Position numbers and translations under genes: made by a program. The notes under the pieces are model-generated. The model worked only from the letters and a program-made list of their open reading frames with translations, searched no databases and was not told where the DNA came from. From NCBI GenBank assembly GCA_016165875.1, contig JABBOT010000005.1:17777131-17841130 (forward strand): a stretch of DNA of 64,000 nt, written 5' to 3'. Numbering within the stretch: the stretch's first letter is position 1; every line of letters starts with the position of its first letter. Of this stretch, positions 24,401 to 33,459 are shown in pieces. Origin of the DNA: Acanthopleura granulata. Taxonomy: Eukaryota; Mollusca; Polyplacophora; Chitonida; Chitonidae.

Positions 24401-26118
24401 CCAATGCAATAAGGGATGAAAAGTTAGTCTTCAATTTTGCAGGTTAAATTTGCATGAGACTTTGTTCCAAGATGTTTGCTAATAAAGACAATCATAATAA
24501 ACTTTTGTTCAGTATTAATTTAACATAATGAACATTGAGAATCCATGGACCAGTTAGCCCTAGTACACCTACTTGTAGGTTGAGAAATATTTGGGTGCGC
24601 CATCTATATCACAGATGCTCAACTTCTAGTCAAAGACTTCGCCATTTGCAGACCTTTTGACTCAGAGACTGCAGTGTGAATGAACACATGCCTCTAGCTG
24701 GTCAAATCCACATTAAGAAATCTCCCCTAATACCCACTGCCATACACTGAAGTGCATGGTGAGGTCTCTGATTAGAGGTTGAGCAACCAATGATCGTTTG
24801 AGTCCAAATACTTCTCGAGACCTCCGTGACCAAGATGTTAGCACACTACCATAAGTACCCATAAGGACTTAGAATTACCCATGAGGACCAGTTTGAAGAC
24901 AAAATACTGTCCGAAGGTCGTTGAATTCATGTTAGAAATGTTCTCTGATAGAGTTTACCCTCACTGACTTGCTGTACATCATTTTCTTTCCAGTGGGTAG
25001 ACGTTGTAGAGGGACAGGGCTGTGTGATGGAAGCAAGGCTCCATATACGCACCACAACAGGGTTATCAATGACCGAATCTACTCTTGCATATATAAAATG
25101 CAGAAACACCTGTACGCCTACCCATAAGGACCACATGTAAGGACACAATTTCTGACAGAAAAACACACCATATTGATAAACTTATTTTAAAAGCAAACAG
25201 AAGATGCTGAAATCACCAATGCCCACTTTTATGTTTCCCAAATTTCTATATCAACATGTACCCATAAGGACCTGTTACCTCCATAAACCTACTATTTTTT
25301 TTTTTTTTTCACTGGTCCTTATGTGTAATTTTAAGTCCTTATGGGTACTTAGGGCTACTTATGGGTAATTCGTAGGACCGTTCACAAATGCGATCACTGT
25401 GAATTCAAGCCCAACTCATTCTGGCTTCCTCTCCAGTCGTGAGTGGCAACCTGCAGATGGTTGTGGGTTTCCTCCCACCATACTGATGGCCACAGTCGAG
25501 TAAACGAAATATTCTTGAGTGTGGTGTAAAACACAAATCAAACACATATTTCTCAACCTAGTACCCAGTGTACTCAGATGACTGACCACCATAAGAAAAA
25601 AAAGATGGAGTCTTTCGATGCTATTCATATGAGTTTTAACTTTAGATGTGCATTACTTCAGTGGAAACATGCTGATATTTCGATATGGTCCATTAACATC
25701 ACCGCTGCATCAAATTTAAGAAATATATGAACTTGACATTGATGATTTTTATATGATGTACCGGTATGATGTCAATGCCAAGCTGTCGATCGTTGCTCAA
25801 GACAAAACACCACGATAACAGACGGATCCGTGATTTCTGTGAATCGTTCCTGATGGAGTATACCTTTGTTAAACCCCGAAAACGCCCCTATGGCTTCTGC
25901 TGCTCCGCCTCATTCAGGAACGCTGCAACAACAACGTATGTCTTTCTAAACACCTCACAGGTCATCGCTCGCCATTACCATAGCTACCTCTGCAACTTCC
26001 AGACTATAAGGATTGTGAAACTCTCTGGCACTCACCCTAAAAAGTCCTCTGGTCTCTTTGTAGCACTCTGGAATTCTGTCAACATCGCAGCCACGAGAGC
26101 TTCGCTGTGGGCTGCCAT
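12323..26118 (-). CDS. MPHOSPH10: U3 small nucleolar ribonucleoprotein MPP10 (complete, 11 exons)
   Basis: MPP10 belongs to the nucleolar small-subunit processome. With IMP3 and IMP4 it binds U3 snoRNA and the pre-rRNA for 18S maturation. Exons, in transcript order: 26118-26036, 24133-23350, 21451-21300, 21156-21009, 19692-19551, 19052-18985, 18393-18256, 14526-14416, 13995-13888, 13336-13106, 12475-12323. All have AG/GT borders and compatible phases, giving 705 residues; the human protein is 681. Hallmarks are [15 protein letters not shown] near residues 55-75, long acidic tracts, [26 protein letters not shown] with [16 protein letters not shown] with [35 protein letters not shown], and a Lys-rich tail ending KKLKL. 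The start has A at -3 and G at +4. Confidence 0.97.
12588..12970. repeat. Two-copy tandem duplication in MPHOSPH10 intron 10, period 193 bp
   Basis: TTAATGCTGGATAATGCATT at about 12623 recurs diverged, with GCTGGATAAGGCATCCCAAT at 12821. Both copies continue through a CCTGATTCAAACC block and end in CACATGTAAAGTGC-like sequence. The second copy stops just before exon 10. Confidence 0.8.
13106..13336 (-). CDS. MPHOSPH10: MPHOSPH10 exon 10 (basic coiled region)
   Basis: The 231-nt exon encodes a strongly basic, probably helical stretch ([20 protein letters not shown], then REKRQKLL) and [17 protein letters not shown]. It probably includes nucleolar/nuclear localisation and RNA contacts. Borders are TGTTACAG and GTTAGT. 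Confidence 0.93.
13888..13995 (-). CDS. MPHOSPH10: MPHOSPH10 exon 9
   Basis: The 108-nt exon encodes [20 protein letters not shown] and then [13 protein letters not shown], near-identical in pattern to vertebrate MPP10. Borders are TTCCTCAG and GTATGG. Confidence 0.95.
14282..14388. repeat. Short tandem repeat, unit about 22 bp
   Basis: About five imperfect copies of CAGTCAAAATAGTGTGTGTA. It lies within 30 bp of the MPHOSPH10 exon 8 donor. Confidence 0.85.
14416..14526 (-). CDS. MPHOSPH10: MPHOSPH10 exon 8
   Basis: The 111-nt exon encodes an acidic start ([14 protein letters not shown]), then [20 protein letters not shown], the signature [13 protein letters not shown] motif. It follows the 3.7-kb intron 7 that contains the palindromic transposon. 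Confidence 0.95.
14795..15420. repeat. Degenerate tandem repeat, period about 262 bp
   Basis: GTGCAAACCCTGAGCTCAAT at 14967 recurs as GTGCAAACCCTGAGTTCAAT at 15229, each followed by ATACATGCAGTA. Blocks such as TATCATTTTGT and TTAATATG-ACACA occur in partial copies before and between. It lies in MPHOSPH10 intron 7. Confidence 0.7.
15649..17336. mobile_element. Palindromic (long-TIR) non-autonomous DNA transposon, Mutator-like
   Basis: The exact direct repeat TATATTAGC flanks the element at 15640-15648 and 17337-17345, a 9-bp target-site duplication. The ends are inverted repeats (ACGTGTGTGAAGTTAG versus ACATGTGTGAAGTTAG), and the inverted match continues through arms of about 700-800 bp. This leaves a loop of roughly 180 bp near 16440-16620. 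Each arm carries repeated blocks such as ATGAATAGCCTGCTGGAATT and CGATAGGGGGCACTGTCATA. No transposase frame is present. A 9-bp duplication with long terminal inverted repeats fits Mutator-like elements; Merlin or an unclassified family is possible. It lies in MPHOSPH10 intron 7. Confidence 0.85.
17380..17640. repeat. Fragment related to the hairpin repeat at 21848
   Basis: AGAATTTATCATAATGAAGA resembles CGAATTTATCACCATGAAGA at about 21975, and CTGATATTTTGTCGAGAAGA parallels the hairpin part. The match is partial and the limits are uncertain. Confidence 0.35.
18256..18393 (-). CDS. MPHOSPH10: MPHOSPH10 exon 7
   Basis: The 138-nt exon encodes [20 protein letters not shown], then [20 protein letters not shown] and YLKQQQ. 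It corresponds to the A-W-D-D-V and S-L-A-E-I-Y-E conserved blocks. The donor is GTGGGT. Confidence 0.95.
18985..19052 (-). CDS. MPHOSPH10: MPHOSPH10 exon 6
   Basis: The 68-nt exon encodes [20 protein letters not shown] followed by DQ, the conserved V-I-T-E-E-T-T helix region. Its phase joins exons 5 and 7. Confidence 0.93.
19551..19692 (-). CDS. MPHOSPH10: MPHOSPH10 exon 5 (KPWQL motif)
   Basis: The 142-nt exon encodes [20 protein letters not shown] and then [20 protein letters not shown] with FDQTTKL. This is the most conserved MPP10 segment ([17 protein letters not shown]). Borders are ATTTACAG and GTAAGA, ending in phase 1. Confidence 0.95.
19948..20117. mobile_element. Small palindromic MITE-like element
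   Basis: GAAATAATGATTCTT at 19948 is inverted near 20117. The arms continue through TTGTTCATTTTAGTGCGGTA and its mirrored partner to a centre around the GGCGCCTCAGG block. The element is about 170 bp with no coding capacity. It lies in MPHOSPH10 intron 4. Confidence 0.7.
21009..21156 (-). CDS. MPHOSPH10: MPHOSPH10 exon 4
   Basis: The 148-nt exon encodes a Ser/Glu-rich segment with [15 protein letters not shown] and ends SNFEKRQDR, matching the S-F-E-K-R-Q start of the conserved C-terminal half. Borders are TTGTAG and GTAAGT. Confidence 0.92.
21300..21451 (-). CDS. MPHOSPH10: MPHOSPH10 exon 3
   Basis: The 152-nt exon encodes [18 protein letters not shown], matching the K-Y-x-D-F-F motif of MPP10, and then [11 protein letters not shown]. 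It begins after TTTCCAG and ends AG|GTATAG (phase 2). Confidence 0.9.
21530..21795 (-). mobile_element. SINE family 1, near full length
   Basis: The reverse-strand copy is read here as TTTATTTATTTGATT, the ACGGCGGCCAGCATTATGGT core, and a tRNA-like head ending in ACTAACCAGCTCAGCCATGA. It is inserted about 80 bp upstream (transcript sense) of MPHOSPH10 exon 3. Confidence 0.88.
21848..22410. repeat. Interspersed repeat with a long terminal hairpin
   Basis: GTTATGTGACGCTCTTCCAG near 21850 pairs imperfectly with sequence ending CACATAAC at about 21979. GATAATATTTTTCC and GGAAAAATATTA form the inner stem around AAGGCGAAGCC. The remainder to about 22410 is non-coding. It lies in MPHOSPH10 intron 2. 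Confidence 0.55.
22920..22951. repeat. Perfect 12-bp stem-loop
   Basis: CCAGGGGTGTAT at 22920-22931 and ATACACCCCTGG at 22940-22951 are exact inverted copies around an 8-nt loop, in MPHOSPH10 intron 2. Confidence 0.9.
23350..24133 (-). CDS. MPHOSPH10: MPHOSPH10 exon 2 (acidic N-terminal half)
   Basis: The 784-nt exon encodes residues about 28-289: [19 protein letters not shown], the conserved [15 protein letters not shown], then Glu/Asp/Ser tracts, [17 protein letters not shown], and another acidic run ending DEDDTQ at a GTAGGC donor. The acidic tracts generate a long Ser-rich reading frame on the opposite strand, which is an artefact. Confidence 0.96.
24848..25375. mobile_element. MITE-like element with about 45-bp inverted ends
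   Basis: CCATAAGTACCCATAAGGAC near 24849 is inverted near 25355, and the match extends through TTAGAATTACCCATGAGGAC to ACCAGT. The right arm carries an extra partial copy. The internal sequence has further CCCATAAGGAC motifs (about 25121 and 25261) and a poly(T) tract before the right arm. It lies in MPHOSPH10 intron 1; exact ends and target duplication are unclear. Confidence 0.65.
25383..25545 (+). mobile_element. SINE family 1, partial
   Basis: Starts in the B-box region (CACTGTGAATTCAAGCCCAA), keeps CTCCCACCATACTGATGGCC and GGTGTAAAACACAAATCAAA, and has lost most of its tail. It abuts the right end of the inverted-repeat element. Confidence 0.8.
26036..26118 (-). CDS. MPHOSPH10: MPHOSPH10 exon 1 (start codon)
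   Basis: ATG at 26118 begins [16 protein letters not shown], followed by RPEDFL, which aligns with the RPECFL start region of vertebrate MPP10. The exon is 83 nt and ends GG|GTGAGT (phase 2). It is the only short exon without acidic or basic bias, and it was fixed by matching phase to exon 2. Confidence 0.9.
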
Positions 26119-26310
26119 CTTGGAAACAGGAATTGCTCTAAAATCTGAACCGAATCAAGGTCTGGAAAGTGTGTGCGCCTTTGTCAATTAGTAGTTGTCT
26201 CCCTTCATACGGAAAGCCACATGCGTGCCCCAGCTCCTTGTCTCCACGTGCAATACGTGAATACAGTTTAGCTTCCAGGCCTGCGTGATGTGTGGCCAAC
26301 TTGCTCAAAG
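26119..26310 (-). promoter_or_regulatory. Probable proximal promoter / 5' UTR of MPHOSPH10
   Basis: About 190 bp separate the start codon from a SINE. No TATA box is evident. This is inferred from position only. Confidence 0.35.
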
Positions 26311-26640
26311 TCTAAATTAGTTGATTTCGGTAATGGCTGCACCTCCAGTACGTGGATATGTAACCGCACGCTTGCGTTGTATGCAGGTGTTAGTTCAATC
26401 CCGGTCTTTGACAGTGACTTTGTGGATTTCCCCGCCCTCGCTGTTAGTGGGACGGTGACAATAGCTCTTGGTGACGCTTGGGTGGCCATTTGGACAGTCT
26501 AACCTTTATTGAAGTTTACTTCTCATCCACTTATAAGTATGGTATCACGGCACAATTTGGGAAGGTCAGTGACTTGCCAAAGGTCATTGGTTTACTCCGA
26601 GAACTTGGTACGCATGGTATGAGGTGAAAAATTCGTAAGC
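26310..26640 (+). mobile_element. SINE family 2, longest copy
   Basis: A tRNA-like head with GTTAGTTCAATCCCGGTC (B-box-like, about 26390) is followed by TGTGGATTTCCCCGCCCTCG, TTGGTGACGCTTGGGTGGCC, AGTGACTTGCCAAAGGTCAT and TGGTTTACTCCGAG. The 3' blocks match the fragments at 7828 and 11742. The head start is approximate. Confidence 0.6.
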
Positions 26641-27484
26641 GATGTGCAATAATTAAATGTATAAATAAAAATATACGAGGATGATGCAGAGTTGTCGTCA
26701 GTAGGCCCACTATGTCACAACGTTCGCATTCCGCATGCAGGAGACAACGCTGCCATATCTACAGGGATCCGAGGACGTAAAAGTAACGTGGTAAAAAGAA
26801 GAAATATCATCCGAGAAAGTCGGCCTTTTTTCACAATACCTTGGAAAAGTCTGTATTTATCTTTGATCTGCCGACTCTTACTGAAAATTACGGACCAATA
26901 TCTCTCTGCAAAAATGATACCGGTGTGCAAAATCTACTGCAATACATGTTCATATACCGGTACATCCGGGCGTAGATCAGCGTGATGTCAGGAAAAAAAT
27001 CACTTTGCTCCCAGCGTGTTGTTTGTTCGATCTCCTCATTCAAAGAGAGAAAAATGAGGTAATCCCACAATGATCTATCATCCGCTACTGACGCTGTTTT
27101 ATCCATGATATCAGCAATATAGGTTTACATCGACTACATACCGGTATATATAATTAATTCTATTCCTTTTTTTCTGACCACACCAACGCCAGTGGTTTGC
27201 ATTAAACTATATCTGAAGAAGTGATTGGGCAAAGTATATGGCATGCAAAGTGTATGTACTTCTAAACATTAAAAAAACTATAGGAATATATATATATATT
27301 CTATTAAAGACAGAGTGATGATCTGTAATATATACCAACGCTAAATGTATATATATCATGTTTTACCACTGAGGTTATTCTGTCTATTTTTATAAGTAAA
27401 AATCTTACATGGAAAGATAGAATTACATATAAAGCGGACTGATCAGGCATAAAAATATTAGATGGAACGGAAGATCTACGGTGT

Positions 27485-27688
27485 CTTACCCAACAGTCGG
27501 TTGTAGAACACCCCGTGCTGGCTTCGTCTCCGGCCGTACGTGGGAAGGCACGCCTGCAACCTTCGGACGATCGTGGGTTTCCCTCGAGCTCTGTCCGGTT
27601 TCCTCCCACCACATTGCTGGCCGCCGTTGTTTAAGTGAAAGATTCTTGAGTACGGCGTAAAACACTAATGAAATAAATAAATAAGTAA
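27485..27688 (+). mobile_element. SINE family 1, 5'-truncated
   Basis: CTTCGTCTCCGGCCGTACGT, CTCCCACCACATTGCTGGCC and GTACGGCGTAAAACACTAAT lead to an AAATAAATAAATAAG tail. A divergent inverted copy lies 85 bp away. Confidence 0.85.
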
Positions 27689-27772
27689 ATATAATAAAAG
27701 AGCGGCATTCATAGCAGTGGTTATAAACAGTTACATACCATTTCTTAAAATTCCCTTCGCATGATTTGTTTG

Positions 27773-27886
27773 ATTTGTTTATTTGATAGGTGTTTAACGC
27801 CGTACTCAAGAATATTTAACTTAAATGCGACGGCGCCATTGATGTGAGGAAACCGAGCATAGCCCAGGGGAAACCAACGGCCCCCT
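27773..27886 (-). mobile_element. SINE family 1, 3' fragment
   Basis: The reverse-orientation 3' end: TTTATTTGATAGGTGTTTAA, CGCCGTACTCAAGAATATTT, and a shortened core with GAGGAAACCGAGCATAGCCC. It faces the copy at 27485-27688. Confidence 0.8.
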
Positions 27887-28589
27887 TCGCATGACTGCTC
27901 GTTTAATGTTTTATTCCCATCAACGCCCCCAGTTAATTTTTTTTGCTCTTAATGTATTTATTATTTTTATTAATTTAATTTGTGCAATAAAATATCAATC
28001 AATGAACCACTGCCGGTTAAAATTATTTTCGGCCGTTTTCATATCCTTGTAGATTTCTATTTTTGCCGCTTGGTTTTGCTCTCCTAGAGGTACGAGTGAT
28101 ACAGGACAAAGGTACGAGTACATCATGTATCAAAATGTTACTTTGGCGGAAGAAGAGGATTTGAGATTCTTTTTCACCTGATCATTTACTCGTGAGTAAG
28201 GGAAATTTGCAACACCTGCTTTCAAAGAGGATGTTATATTTTTTCAATGTAAATACAGTGTATTTGATAAAAAAATGCTAAGTACTGAATTTACGAAGGC
28301 GGTAACTCACGTAACTTATGGGTGGGACTTGGCAAAATCTAGCCGCGTGGTGCATGCTCATTGAATGACACGTTGAACAGAGATCCATTCCCAAAACCAC
28401 TGGTATTTTCCTGTCAATATTTAGACGTTGGCTGGCCTTGAAAATCTACATGTTCCTCAGTCAGCAATGATCAGCCGACTCGGAGGGGATCGCATGATGC
28501 AGATTGTAAAGGCAAGGCAACATCTAAATACGGAATAGGAATCTGGTTTATGCAACTGCTAACCTGGATCCCTGCATGGAGCTAGGAGT

Positions 28590-28681
28590 ACCGATAGCCC
28601 CAGACTGCTAGTCAATCCATATTTTATATACTGGACTGACGGGTTATCATAGCCACAGCAGGAGGCAGTGGTAGACCTTAG
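28590..28681 (+). repeat. Unnamed repeat, pair with 31490-31590
   Basis: TTTTATATACTGGACTGACG then TTATCATAGCCACAG match, in inverse orientation, the segment at 31490-31590 with small gaps. Two copies in the window; family unknown. Confidence 0.6.
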
Positions 28682-29378
28682 GCCATTTATAAACAAAGTT
28701 GATTTTGTGTAACACCTCTGAAAAAAACTGAGTAGGTGGGTAGGTAGGAACTTATTTTTCTAATTTTTTTTTCCCAATTTTTTGGTCGGAGTGGGGAGGG
28801 AGGAGGATGTGTGTAGGAGGGGCATAATGTACGACCCATCAAGTAAGGACTTAACAGAAATACATATGCTCGGCAGTAGTGGAACTATGGAACAAAGTGG
28901 CATGTTGTTGTAACACAAGTCCAGGCCTCCACTGATTATTTTATTCTTAAGGGTTAAGCAATGCCTTGAGCATAAACATTAATTTAATCACATCAGAAAT
29001 ACGTCTTGATGTAGCGCGGTGATCTCAGTGGATTAAGTGCCCACGGTTTTATACTTCTAATAGTTTTGTGAAAGACCTGGAATATCAGTAATATGTTCAT
29101 TATCTTACAACAAGGAAGCAACAAGATTGCAGATTTCATATTTTAGCTAACTGAACCCAGAATAGAAACGTTATGTTCAGTTGACACATTCATTTATTAA
29201 TGCAAGATGCAAATAAAAAGTTTTGTCACATACTTCAGGTGAAATGGTCGAAGAGCACAAAACTAAGAAAAGTCCAGGTGTTCTTGTATAATGTATTCCC
29301 TAAAGTTTCACGCCCAGTAAACACTGAGGCTAAGAGATGATATCTTTTCAGTATGAAGGTGAAAAAATGTGTAAACAT

Positions 29379-29534
29379 GAAGGTACACTTAACTCCCTTA
29401 TGTTGTATGAAATAAAGATTTATCTAATGTGTAGGTACATTTAACTCCCTTATTTTATATGAAATAAAGATTTACCTAACATGAAGGTACATTTAACTCC
29501 CTAATGTTATGTGAAATAAAGATTTATCTAACAT
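29379..29534 (+). repeat. 52-bp tandem repeat, 3 copies
   Basis: GAAGGTACACTTAACTCCCT at 29379, 29431 and 29483 begins units that each contain GAAATAAAGATTTA. AATAAA therefore occurs at 29411, 29463 and 29515. Confidence 0.92.
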
Positions 29535-31489
29535 GTTAATGAGTAGCAGATGAGGAAAGAAATCATTGTGGGTGTTGTGGCGTTTGCAGATCGTGTACAG
29601 AGGGTAATAATATGTTAAAGTTTAACGAAAATCCTATAGAACTGATGGCTTCGTCAAAGAGTGAAGTGGGACCTCATTTGGACAGTGAAATCAGTTCTGT
29701 TTAATTACTTTTGATTGAATAAATGTTTCATAAATTTAACAATATGGTTATTTAACAGTGTTTGTAACAGAGGATTCCTCCTTAAAGGTGGGGAAAAGCA
29801 TAACAACTGAATAAAGTTTTGATTAAAGAGTGTGAAAACCTAGTTGTTAATGTGGTCGAATATTTTTTCAAGTTTTCCTTAAGGAGAAAAAGACTCTTGA
29901 AAATAATTTTTGTATGGTGGGTATTGGAGACCAAATTTTGGTATATATAGTCCTCGTATAATAATATTATAAATGGGGATGTAACACATGTTTAAAAAAT
30001 ATTTTTGCATTAGAATTTGTCCTTTTCAGCAAACAAATGTATTTAACCTGGATTTGGATCATATTTATATTTTCACTATGTTCATAAATATTGTCATAAT
30101 TCATCTTAAATATATATGTTTCGATATAAACAACAAATTTAAATTTATTAGACATGCATCATATCCTTATTTGGAACATTATTATGTAAAAACGATAAAT
30201 ACCAAAAGTTGGTCCCAAATACCAATCATTCAAAGGTATAATACCCTTTTCTCCTGAACCAGAAAATCTCCCCCCTCCCCAAAAGTAAATATTGAAGACC
30301 ATACTTGCAAATAAGTTATGATGCTCTTTCATCTGATTTTGGCATCATTTTTGTTTCCTTCTCCTTTAATGAAGAATCCAATATTTTTAATTTTTAAGGC
30401 TATTAGCGCTCTGCAATTCCAAAAAAGACAAAAAAGAAAGACAAGCAAGAGAAGTGTATTCCCTGTACAAGTACATTGCACATGCATGGCTATGTTTGAC
30501 TGTAGGACATGTAGTCCTTGGCTCACATGGCTTTCTTATCAATTTTATAACACTTACATTAGGAACAGGAGAGCCAGGACCATGTCTTGTTGCATGAAGT
30601 TTAAAGAGTGAAACTTTTCAGCATTCTCCATGAATATGGACTCATGCCACTCTGGAATACATCCATATTTTTCAAGTGACTCTAATCTTCAGTGTTTCTA
30701 CATCACAACAATGTATCAGTGAAGTGATACAATTTTTATCAAAGTAATCAGTGGGAAAATCACCTTTTTATAAAATTAGAATGTCCGGAATAGGTACTTT
30801 TTCTCTACCAGAAGAAGGGGATCAGGAGGGGGCCTCTGACAGCCTGAATGGGAGAACCATAATAACTGAAGACCCCTTAAAAATGAGGGATCAGAAGCGG
30901 GTTCTTTCAAGGGGTTTTAAACTCAAGGATTAAAAGACAGAAATTTCGCTTTGATCTTGTAACTGTAAATTTAAAGTTCTAAATTAATCAGTTTCAATTT
31001 TTCACAGTGGTTACTTGATCCATATAAATACATATTCGTCTACGAGTTAAATAATTCAATTCACAAATAATAAAGAGGGGTATCATAAAGTAAAGATTTT
31101 AGTGGACTTACTGACCAGAAAGTGTTCATGCATGTATGTTCAACAACAGAAACAGGATGTTACGGCAAAGGTTTTAAATGATTTAGACTATTATTTATTC
31201 AAACTAACAAACTCCAATAAAAACGATGGTAACAAGCTCCTTTTGTATTCATTTTTCTTCAAAATTTTGCTAACAACAGTCAGCACAACAACAACAACAG
31301 GCCACAACACTTGACGGCTGGTGTACTTCATGGTCGGTTAGTTGTAAAATACTTGTCCCTGCAGTCAGTATGGGGCTGGTATCCCATTTACTGAGTGAAA
31401 TGTATGTGGGATGTTGTGTGTCACAGATGACACCTGTTTTGGGCTGGAAACATCTTTCAGAAAGGACTTATCTGACTTGGCGTGAAAGC

Positions 31490-31590
31490 GCTTAAGCGCT
31501 GCCATTGCTGCCCTCTGTGGCTATGATGTCCCATGTCAGTCCAGTATATAAAACTGGGATTGAATACCAACCTGGGGCTAGAGCATCGCA
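31490..31590 (-). repeat. Unnamed repeat, pair with 28590-28681
   Basis: On the minus strand it reads TTTTATATACTGGACTGACA then CATCATAGCCACAG. A 97-codon reading frame over it has no recognisable domain and is probably fortuitous. Confidence 0.6.
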
Positions 31591-33424
31591 CAGTGTATGT
31601 GGATAAACCGATGACACATCACTGCATTTAAGCAGGTCATACTTTACTGCACTAAGATCACCCCAACATCGGAATTTACATTGGAAATGATGCTCATTTT
31701 CAACTGTGAGACCATTCAATACAACACCATGAGGACTAACAGACTGCACCACTGTTAGGCACACCATTTGTCTTGAGCAGGTCAAATTTACATTGTAATA
31801 TCCTATTTCTGTTGCTGCGATTTTGAAATAGTAGTTCAGTAAAGTCTTGTTACTTGCGATAAAGCTAGCGATACACTGTTGCTAGTGATTTCAAGACAGC
31901 TACCATTTGCCTTCCCATTTAACCAGGTCACAAGAATACTTGAATCCTCACCAGAAGTCGAATGTTGTATTTCATAAGTTGTAGTTGACTTTATTTCAGA
32001 TAGTGCATGAATATAAATTAATGCTATTAATAACCCAGTTTGCCAAAAAATTCAAACCTGCATTTTAAAAAGTTACCCAAAAGAGTTAAAAATATAGCAT
32101 TGTAGGAAATTAAAAACTACAAACGTACGTTCATGGGCACGTTCTTAGACATTCTCTGCATTCACTCTTTTACTAATTTGGCGGCCATGTTGAAAATGCG
32201 GTGGTACTGCTCAGCTTAGGGACTTTTTCACAAGAAAAGAAACATTTTGTTGCATTTAACATTGTGAAATAGCGACATGCAAAGGAGATGCTATGATGTG
32301 GGTTTGACCAGCTAAAGGTATGTGAACTGCTCATTTGTGGTACAGCATATTGGTCTGCCTTTTGTTGTATTGAGTGGTCTCTTAAGTAGAATTGGAGAGT
32401 CGCTGATGACCCCATTATTTTTAATGCCAATCCCGACATCTGAGCAGTCTTGAACTTGTACATGTACTCTGCCGTCTTTGCAAATCTTCTGATGTTAAAA
32501 GACCTTCTTTGTGTTCATTCAGGTTTTGTTGTCCTTTCAAAGCTATCTGCACACCTTGTTACTACTCAATAACATATATGAGAAATTATGAACAACACAA
32601 CAACCTTGTTCAGATTGGTTTTATTCTATGTCTGAATCAACATTTATTCTATGAATATGGTAATGAATTTATACACACAAAGATCTGCACAGCAGTAATC
32701 GATGTTGGATTGACTAGAGATTTGTTTCATGCACACATTGGTTATTTCATGCTCAGCTAAGTTAGGACAGTTTTTTGTTTCTAAAAGGCGTAAGAATGAA
32801 TTCTGTATTTCTAATGTACGATTTCGAAAGACTATACATACATATTTTGCATACAGAAATATATATATATTCTTAGCTAGTATCAGCTTGTCATATGTGG
32901 ATAATTTCAACAAAGAAGCCATTTTACTGCAAGTACCTGTACACAATGTAGTGCATTTAGAACTCCCCTGTATTACAGTTACCTATCTAATATATAAAAA
33001 AGAAATTCTGGATACTATGATTTTAAAACCAGCGTCAGTTATAATTTGTATTTGCCATTAAAGCATTGCAGACATGCACATCCTTTTGCAGCTCTATTTA
33101 TATAGAATTCATTCATAATTTATATACATAAATGGTTATGTGAATTCCCATGCTTTAACGAAATGCCCAGAGAAATAAATAATTGTCTAGTTTTCAAATA
33201 TATAACCAACAAGTCTATAGGTTGCTACTGTAAAGTGATTTAACAGTGATTTTTGGTAAGAGTGGAAGAGCAGAAGCACTATGAAAGCACAGGTCAGCCA
33301 TAATTAAAGATTTGGTAACATACACTTGGTTAGGACTACAGAATATCCTGTGTGGCAAATTCCACCATATTAATCAAGTACAGTAACATGTAAGCACATA
33401 TGTGCTCTTTCCCTCTCCACACCT

Positions 33425-33459
33425 CCCCCCTACCCCCCTGTCATCCTCCCCCCTACCCC
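33425..33459 (-). promoter_or_regulatory. Potential G-quadruplex (minus strand)
   Basis: C runs at 33425-33430, 33433-33438, 33448-33453 and 33456-33459 give four G runs of 4-6 on the minus strand, with loops of 2, 9 and 2 nt. It could lie in the 3' UTR of the Dpr-like transcript if that UTR is about 2.9 kb long. Confidence 0.5.

Noticed and set aside
12476..26035. Intronic C/D snoRNA in MPHOSPH10, as often seen in ribosome-biogenesis genes
   Set aside because: A visual search of the sense strand of the introns for a C box (RTGATGA) found no convincing C/D pair. H/ACA RNAs cannot be excluded by eye.
31492..31785. 97-codon minus-strand reading frame
   Set aside because: No recognisable domain; overlaps a repeat shared with 28590-28681; no splice or promoter support.
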